This document shows positions 1 to 8,054 of a stretch of DNA of 64,000 nucleotides, one piece after another. This DNA is from Devosia sediminis. GTDB lineage: Bacteria; Pseudomonadota; Alphaproteobacteria; Rhizobiales; Devosiaceae. Location: positions 310,001 to 374,000 of the forward strand of contig NZ_JAEKMH010000004.1 of assembly GCF_016411825.1 (NCBI RefSeq), read 5' to 3'. Below the pieces are notes generated by a model. It was not told the DNA's origin and searched no databases. It saw only the letters and a list, made by a program, of their open reading frames with translations. The first letter of the stretch is position 1. Each line of letters starts with the position of its first letter. The position numbers and the translations under genes were made by a program.

Positions 1-494
1 TGGGTGTCGTCGGCCAGGCTTTGACCGCCATGGGCCTGCCCACCCTCGAATGGGCCGTCGAGCCCATGCATGGCCTGATCATGGTGTCGCTGCTCTCGGT
101 GTGGTTGCACCTGCCCTTCACCTTCATCATCCTTTATGCCGCGCGCCTCGCTATCCCCACCGATCTCTACGAGGCCGGCGCCATCGACGGCGCGACGCCA
201 TGGCAGCAGTTCAGGCGGCTGACGCTGCCCCTGCTCTTGCCGGCCATGCTGATCGCCATGCTGTTCCGCTACATCTTCGCCTTCCGGCTGTTCTCGGAAG
301 TCTGGCTGCTCACCGGTGGCGGCCCGGCCCGCACCACCGAGGTTTCGGCCGTCTACCTCTATCTTGAAGCATTCCGATACCACTCATTCGGAACGGCATC
401 GGCGACCGGCTGGCTGCTTGTCCTGGCATCCTTCGGCCTCGCCTATGTCTACCTGCGCAGCATCTACAAGGAGATGTTCCGTGGCCAAGCGTAA
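1..494 (+). CDS. Carbohydrate ABC transporter permease, MalF-type (5' end outside window)
   Basis: Inner-membrane permease of a binding-protein-dependent sugar importer. The frame is open at the window edge, so only the C-terminal ~164 residues are present. The EAA loop that contacts the ATPase is clear (EAGAIDGATPWQQFRRLTLP, around 178-237), between hydrophobic segments. It overlaps the next permease by 14 bp, the usual arrangement for MalF/MalG-type partners. The substrate cannot be told from the sequence; the binding protein and ATPase genes would lie upstream. Confidence 0.93.
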   Translation, partial: GVVGQALTAMGLPTLEWAVEPMHGLIMVSLLSVWLHLPFTFIILYAARLAIPTDLYEAGAIDGATPWQQFRRLTLPLLLPAMLIAMLFRYIFAFRLFSEVWLLTGGGPARTTEVSAVYLYLEAFRYHSFGTASATGWLLVLASFGLAYVYLRSIYKEMFRGQA

Positions 495-1320
495 GCCATT
501 TCGCATCGCCTCCCTGTTCAAGCTCCTGGCCATGGTGGCCGTGTGCTTCTGGTCAGGCCTGCCGATCGCCCTGATTTTCATTTCGTCGCTGAAGTTGCCG
601 CGAGACATCTTCGCCTCGCCGCCCTCGCTGTTCTTCACCCCCACGCTGGACAACTATGCCCGGCTCTGGGCGGAAGCGGGCAACATCTTCCAGGGCCTCC
701 TCAACAGCCTCATCGTCACCATCGGCACCATGTCGTTGGCCGTGCTGGTGAGTCTTCTGGCGGCCTATGCCTATTCCCGGTATCGCAGCCGCTGGCTCTC
801 GGTCAGCGCCTTCTTCCTGATTGCGATCCGGCTCATCCCGCCCATTGTCATCACCATTCCGCTGTTCCCGGCGGTCAACGCGCTCAGCCTTAACGACACG
901 CATTTCATCCTGATTATTCTCTACACGGCCTTCTTCGTGTCGCTCGGCACCTTCGTCATGCGCACCTTCATCGATCAGATCCCGCGCGAACTCGACGAGG
1001 CGGCGATCATCGATGGCGCGACGCGCCTGCAGGTCATCACCAAGGTGATCCTGCCGCTGTCCGCCCAGGGCATCGTGGCGGTGGCCGTCTTCATCATCGT
1101 CTTCGCCTGGAACGAGTTCCTGTTCGCCTTCATCTTCACCAGTTCCTTCGCCAAGACCGCGCCCCTGGCGCTGGCCGAGCTCAACGACTCCTTCGACGGC
1201 GTGCAATGGGGCGTGGTCTTCTCGGCTGCCACCGTGCAGCTCGTGCCGATCCTGCTCTTCATCATTATCACCCAGAAATATCTCGTAGCCGGCCTGACTG
1301 CCGGCGCAACGAAAGGATGA
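481..1320 (+). CDS. Carbohydrate ABC transporter permease, MalG-type
   Basis: Second permease of the same importer, 279 residues, close to the usual ~280 for this family. The GTG start at 481 lies inside the 3' end of the upstream permease and gives a short basic N-terminus followed by a first membrane helix; six hydrophobic segments can be seen. The EAA loop reads ELDEAAIIDGATRLQVITKV near residues 165-185. The longer open frame upstream only runs through the neighbouring gene. Substrate unknown. Confidence 0.94.
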   Translation: MAKRKPFRIASLFKLLAMVAVCFWSGLPIALIFISSLKLPRDIFASPPSLFFTPTLDNYARLWAEAGNIFQGLLNSLIVTIGTMSLAVLVSLLAAYAYSRYRSRWLSVSAFFLIAIRLIPPIVITIPLFPAVNALSLNDTHFILIILYTAFFVSLGTFVMRTFIDQIPRELDEAAIIDGATRLQVITKVILPLSAQGIVAVAVFIIVFAWNEFLFAFIFTSSFAKTAPLALAELNDSFDGVQWGVVFSAATVQLVPILLFIIITQKYLVAGLTAGATKG

Positions 1321-1325
1321 CCCCG

Positions 1326-2219
1326 ATGGGTACCCCTGATCCGTCGGCATTTCGCCGCGCCATGCTCGATGCCGATCCCAGGCTCAGCCGCTTCGACCCC
1401 ATGTCCCGCATCCTTTCGTTCGACGACTTTGATCGCGGCTTCTGTGGCTGGGGGCAGCTCGTGGGAAATTACGAGCACACGCTCGATGCCATGCTCCCGG
1501 GCTACGCCCAGCATAGCCAGCCCATGCTCTCGAGCATCGGGCACTGGGATGCCGGCAGCCATGGCGGCGTCGACGGCACCTATGCGCTCAAGATCGCGAC
1601 CCGGCCGGAAAAGGGTGCCCAGAACTGCGCCATCAAGCGTCTGACCTTCCGCAAATCGGGACCGATTCGCATCGAGGCCTATGTTGCGGCCAAGCCGGAG
1701 GCCAACGAGCTGCTGTTATCCATGACCGATGTCCGCTCCTTCGGCATCTTCCTGGACCTCCAGAGCATGGAGTCCGCCGGCGCATCGGCCGAGCGGGTCA
1801 TGCCGCACCTGCGCTATCTCAATGCCGAGAATGGCCAATTGCGCCAGACCTGGCAGACCAAGCGGCACGAAACAGCCTTCGTCCCGATTGGGGATACCGG
1901 CGACACGGTCAGCCACTATCACCTGTCTCCCGAAGGCTGGGAGGATCTGGCCGATGGCCAGGATCGCCTCTGCTACAACGAGCTGCCGACCAAACTCAAC
2001 TGGACCTATCTGCGGCTCGATTTCGATCTCGAGCGCATGGTGCCGCTGCATTTCCAGTGCAATGAAAAGGTGTTCAGCCCGGACGCCGTGGGCAGCATCC
2101 GCATGCCGGCGATGAAGAACCTCTGGGGAATGCTCAACTTCGGTTTCCTGGTCGAGACCGACAGCGACAAGCGCGCATTTCTGTACGTCGATTCCGTTTG
2201 TATTTCCGCAGAGTTCTGA
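1326..2219 (+). CDS. Uncharacterised protein linked to sugar ABC transporter
   Basis: Soluble-looking protein of about 297 residues with no signal peptide or membrane helix. I chose ATG 1326 because AAAGGA at 1312-1317 sits 8 nt before it; ATG 1317, overlapping the permease stop as ATGA, is the alternative but leaves no spacer. It is rich in aromatic residues and alternating beta-type segments (FLVETDSDKRAFLYVDSV at the C-terminus), which could fit a beta-sandwich. It may belong to DUF6772, a family I only tentatively remember beside sugar importers. Co-transcription suggests a role with the imported sugar; the function is unknown. Confidence 0.8.
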   Translation: MGTPDPSAFRRAMLDADPRLSRFDPMSRILSFDDFDRGFCGWGQLVGNYEHTLDAMLPGYAQHSQPMLSSIGHWDAGSHGGVDGTYALKIATRPEKGAQNCAIKRLTFRKSGPIRIEAYVAAKPEANELLLSMTDVRSFGIFLDLQSMESAGASAERVMPHLRYLNAENGQLRQTWQTKRHETAFVPIGDTGDTVSHYHLSPEGWEDLADGQDRLCYNELPTKLNWTYLRLDFDLERMVPLHFQCNEKVFSPDAVGSIRMPAMKNLWGMLNFGFLVETDSDKRAFLYVDSVCISAEF

Positions 2220-2558
2220 ATGATGAGAGAGAGCGCACACATCGTCGTCGACCGAAATGTCACCTGGCAGGGCGAGGCCGCGAGCGAGCCTTACGAGGTG
2301 GGTTGGGGCAAGGAGGCCATCCTGTTCCTGCAGGTTCTCGCCCCGGCCCCGCATGCAGAACCAGCCAAGGTCCGCGTGCAGATTTCGCCCGACGGCATTC
2401 ACTGGTGCGACGAGGGCACGACGCTGGATCTGCCGTCATCGCCTGGTGACGTCTCCCACGCGCGGGTCGCCCATTTCGGTGGCTGGCTCCGGCTTGCCAC
2501 GTCGATGAAGGACGGCCATTCGGCCCGCGTCCTCGTCAGCCTGCATCTCAAGGCATAG
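2220..2558 (+). CDS. Small uncharacterised protein, last gene of the sugar-transporter operon
   Basis: A 112-residue protein whose ATG follows directly on the upstream TGA, so translation is probably coupled (ATGATG offers two starts, 2220 and 2223). The sequence alternates short hydrophobic strands with polar turns (VRVQISPDGIHWCDEGTTL, ARVLVSLHLKA), consistent with a small all-beta fold. No signal peptide. I do not recognise the family. It and its upstream neighbour appear to form a unit appended to the transporter. Confidence 0.7.
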   Translation: MMRESAHIVVDRNVTWQGEAASEPYEVGWGKEAILFLQVLAPAPHAEPAKVRVQISPDGIHWCDEGTTLDLPSSPGDVSHARVAHFGGWLRLATSMKDGHSARVLVSLHLKA

Positions 2559-2593
2559 ACCGGGCGATAAGCCTCCTCCACCGCCAACCACGG

Positions 2594-2625
2594 CCACCCA
2601 CCGCGCCTCCGGCAAACGTGGGTGG
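2594..2625. terminator. Inverted repeat between convergent genes, possible terminator
   Basis: CCACCCAC (2594-2601) pairs with GTGGGTGG (2618-2625) across a 16-nt loop, between the convergent ends of the sugar-transporter operon and the cellulose operon. There is no long T-run on either side, so intrinsic termination is uncertain. Confidence 0.35.
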
Positions 2626-2653
2626 TCAATTCCTTTGGTGAATGGGGTTGGCG

Positions 2654-4762
2654 TTACTGCATGAGCCGCGAGCGCGCCGCGGCGAGTCCGGAGACCGCGT
2701 CGCCGTAACCGGTGGCAGCGACAGCCGCAAAGATCCGCTCGGCCTCGGCATAGCGGCGCAGGTGATAATAGCTCCAGGCCCGCAAGGTCAGCAGGTCATT
2801 GCGTTCCGGCGCCATCTGGCTGCGCTGGTCCAAGGCGTCGAGCGCCCGCGTATAATCGCCGATCGCATAGGCGGCCGTGGCCTTCTGGCTGAGGATGGCG
2901 ACCTGCAATTCGATGGCGCGGCTGTCGCTTTGCGGCCCGGCCGCCGCGGCAACGGCGGCATTGTCAGTGAGGCCCATGCGCAGATAGGCCAGGGATTGCC
3001 CATAGGCGGCATCGCCACGGGTGCTCGATGAAGTCGAGTGCAGGGCGCGGGCGAAGTGACCCACCGCCTCGCCGGGTCGGTTGAGATTCATCAGGCACCA
3101 CCCATGGCTGAGGGCGGCACCGGGAGACAGGGCCTGGGGCGGCACGAACTGCTGGCATGACACTGCCCCAGACGAGGTCTGGGGCAGTGGAGCGGCTTGG
3201 CTGCTGGGCGCCGGCCGGACGGCCTTCTCCTGCGCCACATGGGCCGGTCGGGGTTGCGGTAAGGGCGGCGCCGTCGTGTCGATATCCACCGAAGAAGTCT
3301 TGCCGAAGTCGGCAATCCGCTGCGATCGCGCCTTCCACTGCGTCTGGATCGTCGTCACCGTGACCGTATCGCCCAGGGAATCGGCGGCAACCAGGAGGCC
3401 ATAGGCGGCCGGCTCGAGATCGGCCTGCCAGCGCAGGGCCGTGGTGAACCATTCCACGGCGGTCTTGGCCTGGCTGAAGGCATAGGCATACCAGCCCAGC
3501 TCCTGCGCCACATTGGCATCCCGGGCAGCAACGGTGGCATCGACGATGCGGCCGAGCACGTCACTGTCGAGGTCCCGCCGGGGCTCGGTCGAGAGCAGCG
3601 CCGCGGCTGCATCGAGATAGAGCGCCGACAGGGTCTCGCTGTCCTCGTTGAATTCGGAGAGCACATCCTCGGCTGGCCCATAGTCGCGCAGCTCGATCAG
3701 CGCGACGCCCAGCCCTTCGGCCGAGGCGGCGGACGGATCGGCTTCGTAGGCCTGCTCGAAAAGCCTCCGCGCTTCGTTGGCCCGGCCGCGGTCGAGCTGG
3801 TAATAACCCAGGAGGCGCAGGTCTTCCGCGACGTCTTCCGCCTCGGCATGGGCCTGCAGCAATTCCACATCCGCGGCCAGGGCCGGCGCGCCGCCCTCAT
3901 CGAGCGAGGCGGCGATATCGCGCCGGGCGAGGTCCAGCCGCACGGCGGCGAATTCACCGACTCCATCGGTCTGCTGCTCGAGTACAAAGAGCGGCTCGAT
4001 GGCCTCGCGATCGAGCAGTTCGGCCGCCTTCTGCACGGTCGCGAGGCGCTCGCCGGCATCGGTGCAATTGACCAGCACATAACTATAGGCGTCGACCGCA
4101 CGCTCAGTGGCGTCGGTTTGGGCGAAGGCCTCTGCGAGACGCCACATCGTATCCACGTTGGCGCAGGTCAGGAGCGCGGGATTGTTGGCGGCGATGGAGA
4201 TCACCCTGTCCCATTCCTGGGCGTCGGACGCGGTGCGCAATCCTATCGTCGCCTCGCCCGCGGCCAGGCTATCGAGCAGATCCTGCGACGGCACGAAACT
4301 CGGGTCTGCCGCTTCTTTGGCGGCAATGGCGGCGCGTGCGCCGGCAAGATCGCCGCTGTTGAACAGCTCCCAGATGGTGATGATGTCCTGGTCGGGCACA
4401 TATTCCTGGTTCAGCGGATCCGCCGGCGGCTGCCAGCCGGGATAGAGCGATTGCAGGCGCTCGATTTCGCGCTGCAGGCGCACCTGGTCGCCCTGCTGGG
4501 CGAAATAGCGCAGGGCCGTTTCGTCCACCACCGGCGGCGCCGGCGCCGCGGGGGCTTCCGTCACGACCGGCGCCTGGGCGATTTCGGTGATCACATCCAT
4601 GTCCGCCGGGTCGGCCTGCGCCACCAGCACTGCGGCAGGCGCCTCTGGCGCCGCCTGCGGGCCTTCGGGCCAAAGCTGGCGATGCGACGCCTGCTCGGCC
4701 ATGACCGTATAGGACACGGTGCCGATAAGCGCGATCAGGACGAGCGGCAGCAGAACCCTCAA
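2654..4762 (-). CDS. bcsK: TPR-repeat protein of the cellulose operon (BcsK-like)
   Basis: Last gene of the cellulose operon, about 702 residues. I place the start at TTG 4762, which overlaps the bcsZ stop as TTGA; it gives a short basic N-terminus and one membrane-anchor/signal segment (RVLLPLVLIALIGTVSYTV). The rest is built from tetratricopeptide-like helical pairs (GYYQLDRGRANEARRLFEQA; NRPGEAVGHFARALHSTSSS), with a Pro-rich linker near residues 490-530. Operons of this type (bcsN present, no bcsC) are known to carry a TPR protein called BcsK that stands in for the periplasmic part of BcsC. No outer-membrane beta-barrel region is visible. The symbol is inferred from context. Confidence 0.75.
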   Translation of the reverse strand: MRVLLPLVLIALIGTVSYTVMAEQASHRQLWPEGPQAAPEAPAAVLVAQADPADMDVITEIAQAPVVTEAPAAPAPPVVDETALRYFAQQGDQVRLQREIERLQSLYPGWQPPADPLNQEYVPDQDIITIWELFNSGDLAGARAAIAAKEAADPSFVPSQDLLDSLAAGEATIGLRTASDAQEWDRVISIAANNPALLTCANVDTMWRLAEAFAQTDATERAVDAYSYVLVNCTDAGERLATVQKAAELLDREAIEPLFVLEQQTDGVGEFAAVRLDLARRDIAASLDEGGAPALAADVELLQAHAEAEDVAEDLRLLGYYQLDRGRANEARRLFEQAYEADPSAASAEGLGVALIELRDYGPAEDVLSEFNEDSETLSALYLDAAAALLSTEPRRDLDSDVLGRIVDATVAARDANVAQELGWYAYAFSQAKTAVEWFTTALRWQADLEPAAYGLLVAADSLGDTVTVTTIQTQWKARSQRIADFGKTSSVDIDTTAPPLPQPRPAHVAQEKAVRPAPSSQAAPLPQTSSGAVSCQQFVPPQALSPGAALSHGWCLMNLNRPGEAVGHFARALHSTSSSTRGDAAYGQSLAYLRMGLTDNAAVAAAAGPQSDSRAIELQVAILSQKATAAYAIGDYTRALDALDQRSQMAPERNDLLTLRAWSYYHLRRYAEAERIFAAVAATGYGDAVSGLAAARSRLMQ

Positions 4763-5814
4763 GTGGCGCCCCCCGCATCGAGGCACGCGGTGTGCTCGCG
4801 CCGCAGATAGTCGAGCATCAGCAATTGCAGTGTCGCGGCGTAGTAGCTCGTGGGCTCCATTCGCTGCAGCTCGGCAGGGATGGGCGTACCGGCGCTGACG
4901 CATTCCATCGCGGCGGTGATCAACTGATATCCAGGCTCGGCGATGGGATCGAGCTGCACATTCTCGACCACGTCGACAGTGGCAAGGCCCCTTTCGGCGA
5001 ATTGCCGTCGGAAGGGTTCGAGATAGGCCGGATCCTGCCCGGCCCGCATGAGATAGAGCGGAATGCGGATGCCGTTATAGCCGAACTCGGCGGGAACATT
5101 GGGCGAGGGGCGGATGCCGCCGTCGACCAGTTGCGCCCAGTCGCTCGGTATGCCCGCCTCGGTTTCCGCCGCCCGGCTGAGAAGCTCCAGCCCGGTCTCG
5201 CTCACGGCCATCCAGTCGATCACCGGATCGACGCGCGTAAAGAGCGGGAAGGATTCGAAAATCCAGTAGGATGGGTTGAGCACCGGCACATTGTCGGCTT
5301 CTTCTTCGAGAAAGCCGAATTCGCCCGGCAGGATTGCCGGCATGCCATCTGCCTCGACCAGCATGGTCCGCCCCACGGTGCGGATCATCTCCGTGCCGGC
5401 AGAAATCAGGGCCGGGTCCTGCCACTGCTCGCCGGCGCGGATCATGGCATAGGCAATCAGCATGTCGCCGTCGGTGGCATTGTTGCTGTCGGTGACGTGT
5501 GGCGACGCCTGAGGCTCCCAGCGCCAGGCCGCCAGCCCGTCCTCGCGGATGCGCAATTCGCTGTTGGTGAACTCAAGAATGAGGTCGAACGCGGCGCGGT
5601 CTTCGGCGAGCACCGCCAGCAAGAGTCCGTAGCCCTGGCTCTCGCTGTGGCTGATGTCGCCATTTGCCTTGTCGATGACCCGGCCCTCGGGTCCGATGAA
5701 ATTGTCGCGATAGCTCTGCCATTCCTCGGATGTGATCACGGGCGCCCCCAGGGCCGACAGCGTGGTGGACGCGAGAAAGCCGAGGACGGCCAGAATGCGG
5801 GGCGCGGCGGTCAT
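4759..5814 (-). CDS. bcsZ: Cellulose-operon endoglucanase, GH8 (BcsZ)
   Basis: Periplasmic family 8 endo-1,4-beta-glucanase, 351 residues with a signal peptide (cleavage plausible after STTLSALGA). The GH8 signature is clear: the acid Glu58 in SHSESQGYG and the Asp-rich NATDGDMLIAYAM at about 112-124. BcsZ trims nascent cellulose and is needed for normal polymer output. The start ATG overlaps the bcsB stop as ATGA and its stop overlaps the next gene, so it is translated as part of the polycistron. Confidence 0.93.
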   Translation of the reverse strand: MTAAPRILAVLGFLASTTLSALGAPVITSEEWQSYRDNFIGPEGRVIDKANGDISHSESQGYGLLLAVLAEDRAAFDLILEFTNSELRIREDGLAAWRWEPQASPHVTDSNNATDGDMLIAYAMIRAGEQWQDPALISAGTEMIRTVGRTMLVEADGMPAILPGEFGFLEEEADNVPVLNPSYWIFESFPLFTRVDPVIDWMAVSETGLELLSRAAETEAGIPSDWAQLVDGGIRPSPNVPAEFGYNGIRIPLYLMRAGQDPAYLEPFRRQFAERGLATVDVVENVQLDPIAEPGYQLITAAMECVSAGTPIPAELQRMEPTSYYAATLQLLMLDYLRREHTACLDAGGAT

Positions 5815-8054
5815 TCGCGCCTCCCGACATGGCTGAGCAGAACGGATGTCGAAAACATGAGCAGAATGGCCACCACGATGATTGCGGCTGTGAAATAAAC
5901 GGCGTTGCCGGAAAACCAGTTCGCCGCCACCAGCCTGACATTGTCGAAGGAAAATGGCTGGGTCGAGACGATGACCGGGTTGTCGGTTGCTACGGTGATG
6001 ACCTCCGCATCCCCCGGGGCCATGGTGCTGACCCGGCCCGCCATCTGTCGCCAGCGCTCGGTCTGCATCATCGCCCGTGTGCCATCCAGCATGTCGCCGC
6101 CGTTCTGGGCGGTCAGCACCGTCCAGAGGCCCCCTTCGGGCTGCATCACTTGGGACAGAACGGCCGCGCGGGCCGGCAGGGGGAAAGGTGCATCATGGGC
6201 CGGCGCCACGCGCAGGTCCGACAGTTCCATGCCCACGCGCTGCGCCAGCCATTCGGCGGGCGCCGTCCATGGCGCATTGCCCGGCCTTCCCTCGCTGAAC
6301 TGTTCAAGGGCTTCCCGATTGGAGGCATCGGCTGAGCGGGCCTGCGGCAGGACAAGGCCGGTTTGCCCCGCGAACTGCCCCGAAACGGCATCGAACGGCA
6401 TGATCAACAGCGCGTCTTGTTCCGGTGACAGTTCGGCCTGGTCGATCACGCTGACCGGCAGGATGCGACCCGAAGCCGTTGCCACGCGGCTGAGGAACAA
6501 CATGGCGCTGAGCAGCGACTCTTCGTCCGCGCCAACCGCCAGCGGCGCGGCGGGGGCATCGGCATAGGGCCAGCCACTGCCGGTCAGCACGCGCAGATCC
6601 GGCAAGGCTGCGGCCCGCGCATATTGGGGCAGGCGCAACTGGGTCGAATCGGAAAACACGAAGCGCACCGGCGCCCGTCCCGTCCATCCGGCACTGCAGA
6701 CGCCGTCGCTTTCAGTGACGAGGCTGACGCTGATATCGACGACGTTCCGCCCGGGGCGAAGGTTGGTCATCGGGATGCGGATCACCGTGTCGCGCAGCAT
6801 GCCGCCATCGGTGCGCAGCAGCGGCGTGGCCGAGGCGATCTGCCCATTGGTGAAGATGTCGATCTCGCTGCCCGGCTGTACGTCTGCGGAAAACGCCGCA
6901 TCGAGCACCAGGTCGAGCGTGCCGTAGCGATAGGCGTAGAAGTCTGCGGGCAGCTCGAATTGCGATGTGGCGGTGAACCGCCGCCCGTTGAATTCCACCG
7001 TGTCGACGCCCAGATCGCCCAGCTCCACCGATTGTCCGCCGAGCATCAGCGGATAGGGCAGCGCCAGGTCGGTCCGCGGACGCTCGGCTGTCGCCGGCGC
7101 GGCTGAGAGAAGGGCGTCACCGGCGCGACCGATACTCTCCCAGTTCGGACCGGACAGCACCAGGGTGTTGGCCCCCGACGCCATGGGCATCATCACTGCG
7201 GTCGGTGTGGTCGCGGCCTGCGGCGCCAGCGGCGAGAATTCTCCCTCGAGGCCCGAAACGGGCGTGACCACCAGGTCCAGTGTGCCTGCCTGCGCTTCTG
7301 CCGAAAGCGTATCGACCAGTTCGATGTTGATGGCTGGAGCGCGCAGGGCGATGGCGACCTGCTGGACGGCGCGCAGCAGCGTGCTCCGTGCCGCCGGATC
7401 GGCAAAACCGTTACGCTTGATCCTGAGCGTGGTCGTGCCGTTCTCGCCCGTGCCGACGGCACCAAGATCGGCCAGGGTCCGAACCGCGCCGAGACCCTCC
7501 CCGGCAAAGCTGAGCCAGGCGCCGGAAAGCTCGGTCCACAATTCATAGGTCGACTGGATGGAGCAATCCGTGCGGTGGCGCTGGGACGCTCTGAAATCCA
7601 CGACATTGGCGCCGCTGCGCAGCACCCCGGGCGGCACGGCCACGACCAGTTCGGCCGGACCCGCCGAGGAGGCAATGGGCGTCATCGTCAGGTTCGTGCC
7701 GTTGACGCGCACGTCGAGCTGGGAGAATTCCGGCGCCACGACCAGGGCGTTCACATAGGCAAAGTGGAGGCTGGCCTCTGCGGCGGCCTGGGCCTCGGTC
7801 AGATAGACCACGACGGCCTGCCGGCTCTGCTCGCCCTCCAGCCGGACCTCGCCACCCGGAAACAGGTAGCGCCGGAAAGCAGCGGGAACGGCGACGGACG
7901 GCGCTTCCGGCGCCGCTGACGGCTGCGGCACCTGCGGCGCCGGCACGGGAACGACCAGGTCGCTTTCGGGCGACATGTCGAAGGGCAATGGCTGCGCCAT
8001 GGCCGGGAGCGCGAGGCCGATCAGCAATGCGCCGGCAAGGACAACCCTATTCAT
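5811..8054 (-). CDS. bcsB: Cellulose synthase periplasmic subunit BcsB
   Basis: Membrane-anchored periplasmic partner of BcsA, 747 residues. A signal peptide (MNRVVLAGALLIGLALPAMA) leads into the repeated carbohydrate-binding/flavodoxin-like modules of BcsB, and a single C-terminal helix (YFTAAIIVVAILLMFSTSVL) followed by HVGRRE ends the protein, as expected for the anchor that packs against BcsA. The start overlaps the bcsA 3' end by 8 bp. In known complexes BcsB guides the glucan across the periplasm and its tail helix is required for BcsA activity. Confidence 0.94.
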   Translation of the reverse strand: MNRVVLAGALLIGLALPAMAQPLPFDMSPESDLVVPVPAPQVPQPSAAPEAPSVAVPAAFRRYLFPGGEVRLEGEQSRQAVVVYLTEAQAAAEASLHFAYVNALVVAPEFSQLDVRVNGTNLTMTPIASSAGPAELVVAVPPGVLRSGANVVDFRASQRHRTDCSIQSTYELWTELSGAWLSFAGEGLGAVRTLADLGAVGTGENGTTTLRIKRNGFADPAARSTLLRAVQQVAIALRAPAINIELVDTLSAEAQAGTLDLVVTPVSGLEGEFSPLAPQAATTPTAVMMPMASGANTLVLSGPNWESIGRAGDALLSAAPATAERPRTDLALPYPLMLGGQSVELGDLGVDTVEFNGRRFTATSQFELPADFYAYRYGTLDLVLDAAFSADVQPGSEIDIFTNGQIASATPLLRTDGGMLRDTVIRIPMTNLRPGRNVVDISVSLVTESDGVCSAGWTGRAPVRFVFSDSTQLRLPQYARAAALPDLRVLTGSGWPYADAPAAPLAVGADEESLLSAMLFLSRVATASGRILPVSVIDQAELSPEQDALLIMPFDAVSGQFAGQTGLVLPQARSADASNREALEQFSEGRPGNAPWTAPAEWLAQRVGMELSDLRVAPAHDAPFPLPARAAVLSQVMQPEGGLWTVLTAQNGGDMLDGTRAMMQTERWRQMAGRVSTMAPGDAEVITVATDNPVIVSTQPFSFDNVRLVAANWFSGNAVYFTAAIIVVAILLMFSTSVLLSHVGRRE

